A stretch of 7,459 nucleotides of DNA from Holosporales bacterium (lineage in GTDB: Bacteria > Pseudomonadota > Alphaproteobacteria > RUG11792). Positions 1-5,064 of the stretch are shown one piece after another (within the stretch, counting starts at the first letter, position 1; each line of letters begins with the position of its first letter). The notes beneath the pieces were generated by a model. It was not told the DNA's origin, made no database searches, and saw only the letters and a list, made by a program, of their open reading frames with translations. Both the position numbers and the translations under genes were made by a program. The stretch is from contig JAITTR010000005.1 of NCBI GenBank assembly GCA_031286725.1, positions 1-7,459 of the forward strand, in the 5' to 3' direction.

Positions 1-17
1 ATATAAAAATTAGCGAC

Positions 18-45
18 TTGTTAATCTTTTGCATTATGCTATCCT
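18..45 (+). promoter_or_regulatory. possible promoter upstream of rseP-bamA
   Basis: A weak sigma70-like pair can be drawn here: TTGTTA (18-23) and TATCCT (40-45), 16 bases apart, each matching four of six consensus bases. All three forward frames contain a stop between positions 4 and 82. Any upstream gene must therefore end inside this leader, at 13 or 53 for example, or before the window. The DNA is so AT-rich that such matches arise easily. The operon could equally be read from a promoter outside the window. Confidence 0.25.
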
Positions 46-83
46 ATTTGTAGATTTTATGAAATCGCTCGAGTTTTTATAGT

Positions 84-1196
84 ATGGGAATTGTTCTTTC
101 CTCCGTCGCATTTATCTTCCTAATCTGCATTCTTGTTACGGTTCACGAGTTAGGACATTTAATAGTGGCTAGGGCGAACGGAGTTTTTGCCGAAGCTTTT
201 TCAATTGGATTCGGACCTGTTTTATTTGAAAAAAAAGATAAACGCGGAACAAAATGGAGAGTCTCGTTAATCCCAGCTGGGGGATATGTTAAAATGTTTG
301 GAGACGCAGACGTTTCCAGCGTAAAAGAAGCTATGCCAAGCGGATATACTGAAGAAGACATGGACCGAATGTCTCTTCATAGAAAAAAGCCTTGGCAAAA
401 ACTTTTAGTCGCAATTGCCGGCCCTATTTTTAATTTTATATTCGCGATATTTGTTTTAGTTTTTCTTTCTTTATCTAAAGGAATTCCCGAATATACTTCC
501 GTTATATCCGTTGTTGGAGAGAATTCTCCAGCCTATATTTCAGGTCTTAGAGACGGAGACAAAGTCATAAAGGCGAACGATATCGAAATATTAAATTTTG
601 ATAATTTAAAAGAGCAGATAGCTTGTTCCTACGGAAAAGATTTAACTTTGGAAGTAAAGCGAGAGGATAAGATAGAAAAAATTCTAATAAAGATGTATAA
701 AGAAGAAAATAACCAAATAGTTCCTATAAAAATGCTAGGAATATCTCCTTGCGAAACTATATATAAGACAACAGGAGTTATAAATGCTGTTACCTCTTCA
801 GTTTATACAGTATACTCCTTAGCCGCAAACAATATTCAAGCGATTTTTCAAATAATAACAAATAAACTAAGCTCCAAAAGTGTTGGAGGAGTAATATCGA
901 TCTTTAAAATGGCTTCAAAAAGCGCGGAAGCCGGCTTTGTTTCTTTCGTTTGGATGTTAGCTTTTTTGTCTACTATCCTTGGAGCTATAAATCTTCTTCC
1001 AATCCCGGTGTTAGATGGGGGAACTGCAGTTCTTTCGACTATAGAATGGATAATTGGAAGGCCTCTTAATAAAAAATTAGTTGAGACGATATTTATGATA
1101 GGGTTTATAATTGTTGCAGGATTAATGCTTCTTGGAACTTGGAACGATTTGTCGAATTGTAAGTTTTTTGTTTGGTTGGAGAATTTATTCAAATGA
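84..1196 (+). CDS. rseP: RseP-type site-2 intramembrane zinc metalloprotease
   Basis: This is a 370-residue inner-membrane protease of the S2P (M50) family, which cuts transmembrane substrates such as anti-sigma factors and leftover signal peptides. The first membrane helix carries the zinc-binding HELGH motif (H21, E22, H25). It is followed by FGP (43-45) and the GGYVKM membrane-associated motif (66-71). A second hydrophobic segment spans about 107-130. One PDZ domain follows at about 136-215, with the typical SPAYISGLRDGD stretch. The third metal ligand is in NLLPIPVLDGG (D311), and a last membrane helix lies near the C-terminus. E. coli RseP is about 450 residues with two PDZ domains; the single-PDZ form seen here is common in other bacteria, reduced alphaproteobacteria included. 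The ATG start leaves a short N-terminus before the catalytic helix, as is normal. Its ribosome binding site is weak (CGAG about 10 bases upstream). The stop overlaps the bamA start as ATGA. No anti-sigma factor gene is visible here, so the substrate is unknown. Confidence 0.96.
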   Translation: MGIVLSSVAFIFLICILVTVHELGHLIVARANGVFAEAFSIGFGPVLFEKKDKRGTKWRVSLIPAGGYVKMFGDADVSSVKEAMPSGYTEEDMDRMSLHRKKPWQKLLVAIAGPIFNFIFAIFVLVFLSLSKGIPEYTSVISVVGENSPAYISGLRDGDKVIKANDIEILNFDNLKEQIACSYGKDLTLEVKREDKIEKILIKMYKEENNQIVPIKMLGISPCETIYKTTGVINAVTSSVYTVYSLAANNIQAIFQIITNKLSSKSVGGVISIFKMASKSAEAGFVSFVWMLAFLSTILGAINLLPIPVLDGGTAVLSTIEWIIGRPLNKKLVETIFMIGFIIVAGLMLLGTWNDLSNCKFFVWLENLFK

Positions 1197-3787
1197 AAAT
1201 AAATAAATTATTATTATCTGGGGTTATAGCTTTAGTTTTTATTAATATATCGCTAGCCGAAATTATATCAAAAATAGAATTTGTTGGTTGTCAACGCGTC
1301 GAGCCGGAAACTATCGAGTCTTATCTTCCAATCCAAGCGGGAGAAGAATATACTCAAGACGCTGTTAACGAGGCTTTGAAATCCCTAAACGCAACAGAAT
1401 TTTTTGAAGAAGTCAATATAGATATTAAGGGATCGACTTTGATTGTCAAAGTAAAAGAATATCCTATTATCAATAAAATATCTTTTGAAGGAAATTCAAA
1501 GCTTTCTGATAGAGATATTAACAACGCGGTTAGACTCAAGCCTAGAGAAGTTTTATCTCCGTCAAAAGTCAAAGAAATTCAGCAGGGTATGTTGGAAGCG
1601 TACAGAAAAATGGGAAGGTATAACGCTAGCGTAACTCCGAAGGTTATAAAGCTTGATAACAATAGAGTAAATCTCGTATTCGAAATAAACGAAGGCGTTG
1701 CGGCCGGTATTGGAAGAATAATATTTATTGGAAACAACAATTATTCCGCAAACGAACTTCGCGACGTTATATATTCAAAAGTCAAAAGATGGTACAGGTT
1801 TTTCGTTACGGACGATATTTATGATAGCGAAAGGCTAATTGAAGATAAAATCGCTCTTACAAAATTTTATAACGAAAACGGATACGCAAACGCGAAAGTT
1901 ACTTCGGCCACGGCCGAGCTTTCTTCGGATAAAAAAGAATTTAATTTAACTTTTGTCATAGACGAAGGCGATGTCTATAAAGTAGGAGACGTTAAGGTAA
2001 AATCTCACATAGCTAAGCTTCCTGACAAAGAGTTGATGGATGATTTCTACTGCAAAAAAGGCGACAAATTTAATTCAAGCCTATTGGAAGTCGATGCGGG
2101 GTTGGTCGCTAAAAAGGCAGGACTAAAGGGATTTTCCGCGATAAGAGTTGAGCCGGACGTACAACAAGATCAAAAAACGAAAACTATTAATATTACTTTT
2201 AGCGTTACCGAAGGTTCGAAAATTTATATTTCCAAAATAATGATAAAAGGAAATTCACGAACAAGAGATAGAGTTATAAGAAGAGAAATACTTCTTGAAG
2301 AGGGGGATTCTTATAATCAAGCTTTGGCAAATCTTTCCGAATTAAAAATAAGACAATTGGGATTTTTTAAAAACGTCAGTGTCGATATGATCCCTGATCT
2401 GCATTCTCCGGATAAATGTATAATAGAAGTAACTGTCGAAGAGACTTCTACGGGGGAGGCAATGGTTGCCGGAAGTTTTTCTACGGGAGACGGTCTTGGG
2501 GTAGACCTGACCTATAACGAAAGGAACTTCTTGGGAACCGGAAAATCCCTCAGCGTTTATCTTGGATCCGGTAAATCAAGAACTGGCCGAAGCTATAAGA
2601 TTAACGAAGACGGCAAAGCAGAAAAAGTACATAGGAAAGAAAAATTCAAATTTTTTAATAACGTAAGCGTGACGGTCTCTGATCCTCGGATATTTGATAA
2701 AGATATAGAAGGTTCTTTGAGCGCTTTTAGATATCAAACAGGAAAATGGGATACTTTTAGCGCGAAAGAACTTGGCGGAGCGATTGGAGTTTCGTATGAA
2801 TTAAGCTCTAAATTTTCTCAGAGTTGGGAGTATACGGGTATCAATAGAAAGTTTGCTGACGTTGCCGACGGAGCCTCTCCTTTCATAAAATACCAAACAA
2901 TGAAAAAAGAAGGGGATACTATTAGCTTAGCAAAACCTGGGAAAAACAACTTGTCTTCTATAAAGCATACAATAAGTTATGGGACGCAGTTCTTAACCGG
3001 CATGAAAGGGTCGTTTAAAACAGGACTCTCAACAACCGCCGCCGGAATTGGCGGAGACGCTAGACATTTGAAAAATGAAGTATGGGGGTCTTACCTTATT
3101 CCTGTTAGCAGAAAAACTAGCCTAACATTATCGTTATCTACCGGATTGTTATCAAACATAGGAGGAAAATCCCCTCATGTAGTAGATAGCTATTCAAAGG
3201 GATTAGATTCGTTTAGAGGATTCGACGATTGCGGAGTCGGGCCGTTTTACGAAACGAAAAGAATAGCTGTAATTGATAATCCCCTAACAGGGGAGAAGAA
3301 AGTTATGCCTTACACATACAGGGATTACGCCGGAGCTAAAAAATATTGGAAAGGAACCGTAGAATTAACCTTTCCTATTGGATTGCCGGAAGAGCTTCAA
3401 TTTAGAGGGTTCGTATTTTCGGATATTGGAACCCTTTGGGATCCGCCTGAAAAGGGAAAAAAGTTTATGAAAAGCTATAAAATAGGTTCTTCAGAAGGAG
3501 ATGCCGCTATAAAGGAAAGAAAAATTCAAGAGAAAATTTTACTCAAGGGATTTGGAGTTGAGAACATAAACGATATCAAAAACGAAACTATAGACGTTTG
3601 CGATTTTGATAAAACCGTATTTAAGCACAAGATATTGGATTCTAAGAAAATGAGAGCGTCGATAGGTCTTGGTGTTTCGTTTGTTACTCCTTTCGGTCCT
3701 ATGAGATTTACTTACGCTTTCCCAATTAGAAAAGAGAAATACGACGAGCCATATAGATTCTTGATAGGATTTTCGACAACTTTCTAA
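1193..3787 (+). CDS. bamA: BamA outer membrane protein assembly factor
   Basis: This is the central Omp85-family subunit of the BAM complex, which folds beta-barrel proteins into the outer membrane. The product is 864 residues. Residues 1-22 are a signal peptide with a SLA|E cleavage site. Five POTRA domains follow at about 23-91, 92-169, 170-260, 261-342 and 343-422, then a 16-strand barrel from 423 to the end. Hallmarks are the SFRGF loop-6 motif (R675-G676-F677), the strand containing FSDIGTLW, and a C-terminal signal ending in phenylalanine (GFSTTF). The barrel is about 50 residues longer than that of E. coli BamA. Much of the excess lies in one loop at about 750-817. I chose the ATG at 1193 over an in-frame TTG at 1172. 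The ATG has GGAGA about 10 bases upstream, makes a four-base ATGA overlap with the rseP stop, and begins exactly at a clean signal peptide. The rseP-bamA order is conserved in proteobacteria. The skp/lpxD genes that often follow bamA are absent. Confidence 0.97.
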   Translation: MKINKLLLSGVIALVFINISLAEIISKIEFVGCQRVEPETIESYLPIQAGEEYTQDAVNEALKSLNATEFFEEVNIDIKGSTLIVKVKEYPIINKISFEGNSKLSDRDINNAVRLKPREVLSPSKVKEIQQGMLEAYRKMGRYNASVTPKVIKLDNNRVNLVFEINEGVAAGIGRIIFIGNNNYSANELRDVIYSKVKRWYRFFVTDDIYDSERLIEDKIALTKFYNENGYANAKVTSATAELSSDKKEFNLTFVIDEGDVYKVGDVKVKSHIAKLPDKELMDDFYCKKGDKFNSSLLEVDAGLVAKKAGLKGFSAIRVEPDVQQDQKTKTINITFSVTEGSKIYISKIMIKGNSRTRDRVIRREILLEEGDSYNQALANLSELKIRQLGFFKNVSVDMIPDLHSPDKCIIEVTVEETSTGEAMVAGSFSTGDGLGVDLTYNERNFLGTGKSLSVYLGSGKSRTGRSYKINEDGKAEKVHRKEKFKFFNNVSVTVSDPRIFDKDIEGSLSAFRYQTGKWDTFSAKELGGAIGVSYELSSKFSQSWEYTGINRKFADVADGASPFIKYQTMKKEGDTISLAKPGKNNLSSIKHTISYGTQFLTGMKGSFKTGLSTTAAGIGGDARHLKNEVWGSYLIPVSRKTSLTLSLSTGLLSNIGGKSPHVVDSYSKGLDSFRGFDDCGVGPFYETKRIAVIDNPLTGEKKVMPYTYRDYAGAKKYWKGTVELTFPIGLPEELQFRGFVFSDIGTLWDPPEKGKKFMKSYKIGSSEGDAAIKERKIQEKILLKGFGVENINDIKNETIDVCDFDKTVFKHKILDSKKMRASIGLGVSFVTPFGPMRFTYAFPIRKEKYDEPYRFLIGFSTTF

Positions 3788-3801
3788 CCTTTTTTTATGG
3801 T

Positions 3802-3848
3802 TATGCGAGGAGATTTGTACTATTTCTTTCTCGCATATCTTTATTTAT
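3802..3848 (+). terminator. intrinsic terminator closing rseP-bamA
   Basis: TATGCGAG (3802-3809) pairs perfectly with CTCGCATA (3830-3837). G-U and A-U pairs extend the stem inwards to about 11 base pairs around a loop of about 14 bases. A T-rich run (TCTTTATTTATT) follows at once. It lies 14 bases after the bamA stop and just before the next promoter, which suits the end of a transcription unit. The tract is broken by A residues, so termination may be partial. Confidence 0.6.
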
Positions 3849-3876
3849 TGCTAGAAAAAGAAATTTTCGGTATACT
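3848..3876 (+). promoter_or_regulatory. sigma70-type promoter for the phosphoribosyltransferase gene
   Basis: TTGCTA (3848-3853, four of six) and TATACT (3871-3876, five of six) are separated by exactly 17 bases. They lie directly after the terminator and before the start codon at 3911. Transcription would begin near 3883, giving a leader of about 28 bases that contains the ribosome binding site. This makes the gene its own unit, separate from rseP-bamA. Confidence 0.6.
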
Positions 3877-3897
3877 AAAGACTCGTCATTGGATCTA

Positions 3898-3902
3898 AAG
3901 GA
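3898..3902 (+). promoter_or_regulatory. ribosome binding site fixing the start at 3911
   Basis: AAGGA sits eight bases before the ATG at 3911. This decides the start, because the alternative in-frame TTG at 4028 would remove the lipoprotein-like N-terminus but has no comparable site upstream. Together with the promoter just before it, the site supports translation of the signal-like segment as part of the protein. Confidence 0.65.
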
Positions 3903-3910
3903 TATAAAAC

Positions 3911-4579
3911 ATGAGATTAGTTAGTTATTTAATCGTTTCCCTAACGTTTTATCTTTGCGCTTGCGAAACTTATAAGGCAGTTGACAATGTTCCAATTCTT
4001 GCCGCTTCTTCTCAGGTTTCGAATGATTTGCGTATCGAAAAAGTAAATACAATTCGAAAAAAATTAAAAGAAACATACTCAGCTAGACAAATAGAAGACG
4101 CGATAAATAGAATAGCGAGTAAAATGAATGAGAAATTTAAAAATGACAACCCAATTGTCGTATGCGTATTAAAAGGATCCGTACCTTTTACAGGACAACT
4201 ATTAACTAAACTTTCGTTTAATGCGGAATTTGATTGTTTGCGAGTTTCCAGTTATTCAGGCGAAGGGCAAAGGCAAGAACTCAAATGGTCTTTGAAACCA
4301 AGCGCAAATTGCGTTGGCAGATCTGTGATTCTTGTTGACGATTGCATAGATAGCGGCATAACCCTTGCTACTATCGCTAAATTTTATAAGGCTCTCGGAG
4401 CAAAGGAAGTATACACGGTGGTATTAGTCGATAAGATTGGCGTTCGTCATCCTAAGGGCTTGCCTCATACCGATTTCGTCGGATTTTCAGTTCCTGGAGA
4501 CGCTTTCTTAATTGGATTTGGACTTGACTACGAGGGGTATTTACGTAATTTACCTGCTATTTATTCGGTGAAAAATTAA
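3911..4579 (+). CDS. hpt: hypoxanthine-guanine phosphoribosyltransferase with lipoprotein-like N-terminus
   Basis: The 222-residue product has two parts. Residues 1-18 look like a lipoprotein signal peptide: R2, a hydrophobic stretch, then L15-C16-A17-C18 as a lipobox with C18 as the candidate lipidated cysteine and E19 after it. A linker of about 28 residues follows. From about residue 47 it is a type I phosphoribosyltransferase of the hypoxanthine/guanine group, which joins the base to PRPP to make IMP or GMP. Visible active-site elements are the LKGS pyrophosphate loop (87-90), the PRPP motif VILVDDCIDSGIT (139-151) with acidic D143-D144 and probable catalytic base D147, the purine-contacting K175 in VLVDK, and the DFVGF...GFGLDY end typical of the family. 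Family members are usually about 175-190 residues, so the excess is all at the N-terminus. It resembles gammaproteobacterial Hpt proteins as I remember them. The enzyme is normally cytosolic and PRPP is not expected outside the inner membrane, so the signal is puzzling. The gene stands alone with its own promoter. Xanthine may also be a substrate; the sequence does not settle this. Confidence 0.88.
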   Translation: MRLVSYLIVSLTFYLCACETYKAVDNVPILAASSQVSNDLRIEKVNTIRKKLKETYSARQIEDAINRIASKMNEKFKNDNPIVVCVLKGSVPFTGQLLTKLSFNAEFDCLRVSSYSGEGQRQELKWSLKPSANCVGRSVILVDDCIDSGITLATIAKFYKALGAKEVYTVVLVDKIGVRHPKGLPHTDFVGFSVPGDAFLIGFGLDYEGYLRNLPAIYSVKN

Positions 4580-4596
4580 AACTCCATATGAAATTT

Positions 4597-4630
4597 AGGA
4601 TAAGGTTGTTGTGTTTCTGTGCCTTATCCT
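4597..4630 (+). other. hairpin after hpt, possible terminator without a T-run
   Basis: AGGATAAGG (4597-4605) and CCTTATCCT (4622-4630) form a perfect nine-base-pair stem around a 16-base, T/G-rich loop, starting 18 bases after the hpt stop. The position suits a terminator or a 3' stabiliser of the hpt message. The bases after the stem (CCAATATTTG) are not a real T-run, so classic intrinsic termination is doubtful. The reverse strand has no T-run on its side either. Confidence 0.45.
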
Positions 4631-4662
4631 CCAATATTTGAAAAGTTGCGGATAATTCCCAA

Positions 4663-4776
4663 AGACACATTAGAGCTATTATAGAGTCTGGATATTTAGA
4701 TAGAAGGCAGCTTCTAAAATGAGGAAATCAATTAAAAAAGAGCTATAACAACTCTGTCATAGAAATGGGTTTCAAT
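4663..4776 (+). pseudogene. decayed 3' coding remnant, perhaps of an RmlA-like nucleotidyltransferase
   Basis: One frame reads HIRAIIESGYLDRRQLLK, then a TGA (4720-4722), then GNQLKKSYNNSVIEM. Taken together this looks like the C-terminal tail of glucose-1-phosphate thymidylyltransferase (RmlA/RfbA). As I recall that family, it ends with a Gly-Tyr-(Ile/Leu)-Asp...Gln-Leu stretch followed by a Lys-Ser-Gly-Tyr-Gly...Tyr-Leu stretch. The frame is closed upstream by a TGA at 4639, no start codon leads into it, and the end runs into the rpsU promoter, so it cannot be a working gene. The similarity is short and judged from memory; chance resemblance in AT-rich spacer DNA is possible. The rest of the 256-base gap between hpt and rpsU holds only the hairpin, the promoter and the rpsU leader. 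Confidence 0.3.
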
Positions 4777-4788
4777 ATGTTATATAAT
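4760..4788 (+). promoter_or_regulatory. promoter for rpsU-valS
   Basis: A perfect TATAAT (4783-4788) is preceded, after a 17-base spacer, by TAGAAA (4760-4765), which matches four of six -35 bases. An overlapping extended version, TG at 4778-4779 before TATATA (4781-4786), could also serve. Transcription would start near 4795, leaving a leader of about 40 bases before the rpsU start. Confidence 0.55.
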
Positions 4789-4817
4789 AAACTACATATT
4801 GTATTTTACTCTTCAAG

Positions 4818-4827
4818 AAAGGAGGGG
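4818..4827 (+). promoter_or_regulatory. very strong ribosome binding site of rpsU
   Basis: AAAGGAGGGG contains a complete AGGAGG (4820-4825) ten bases before the ATG. It is the strongest ribosome binding site in the window, as expected for an abundant ribosomal protein. Confidence 0.8.
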
Positions 4828-4835
4828 ATAATAGA

Positions 4836-5039
4836 ATGGAAGTTACCGTTAACGATAATGGCGTTGAACACGCTTTGCGTATTTTGAAAAAAAAGATGCA
4901 GAGGGAGGGAATTTATAAGGATATGAAAATTCATAGACACTTTGAGAAACCCTCTGAAAAGAAAGCTAGGAAGAGAGTAGATTCTTTGAGAAGATCTAGG
5001 AAGCTCAGCAGAAGAAAACTTGAGAAAGACGGTTATTAA
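4836..5039 (+). CDS. rpsU: 30S ribosomal protein S21
   Basis: This 67-residue, highly basic protein belongs to the small ribosomal subunit, where S21 sits near the 3' end of 16S rRNA and helps initiation. It matches the alphaproteobacterial S21 pattern as I know it: an N-terminal strand (MEVTVNDNGVEHALRILKKK), then MQREGIYKDMKIHRHFEKPSEKK in pieces, and an arginine- and lysine-rich C-terminal helix. The length is normal for the family. It has its own promoter and is followed after 25 bases by valS, with no terminator between them, so the two are probably co-transcribed. Confidence 0.95.
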   Translation: MEVTVNDNGVEHALRILKKKMQREGIYKDMKIHRHFEKPSEKKARKRVDSLRRSRKLSRRKLEKDGY

Positions 5040-5049
5040 AAAGCGTTTT

Positions 5050-5054
5050 GGGAG
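5050..5054 (+). promoter_or_regulatory. ribosome binding site supporting the GTG start of valS
   Basis: GGGAG lies ten bases before the GTG at 5065. An in-frame TAG (5059-5061) sits just upstream of that GTG, so the protein cannot start earlier. The next candidate, TTG at 5086, has no good site. This fixes the unusual GTG start. Confidence 0.6.
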
Positions 5055-5064
5055 TCGATAGAAG

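Noticed and set aside
14..82. Short open frame leading into the rseP start as the end of an upstream gene such as dxr
   Set aside because: It is preceded by a stop at 11-13 and its 22 residues do not resemble the dxr C-terminus.
1172..1192. TTG at 1172 as an earlier start for bamA
   Set aside because: It would put seven residues in front of a clean signal peptide and lies upstream of the GGAGA site, which is spaced correctly for the ATG at 1193.
848..1192. A 114-codon open frame on the reverse strand within rseP
   Set aside because: It lies opposite the conserved C-terminal part of rseP, including the LDG motif, and has no ribosome binding site or recognisable domain; the other reverse-strand frames are shadows of the same kind.
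4720..4722. TGA in the remnant as a sign of a changed genetic code (TGA read as tryptophan)
   Set aside because: rseP ends with TGA at the expected place, tryptophans in conserved positions of ValS and BamA use TGG, and no in-frame TGA interrupts any intact gene here.
4671..4760. Repeated AGAGCTAT in the hpt-rpsU gap as a possible repeat or small RNA
   Set aside because: Only eight bases are shared and the flanks differ, which is expected by chance in such DNA; no cloverleaf or known RNA fold could be drawn.
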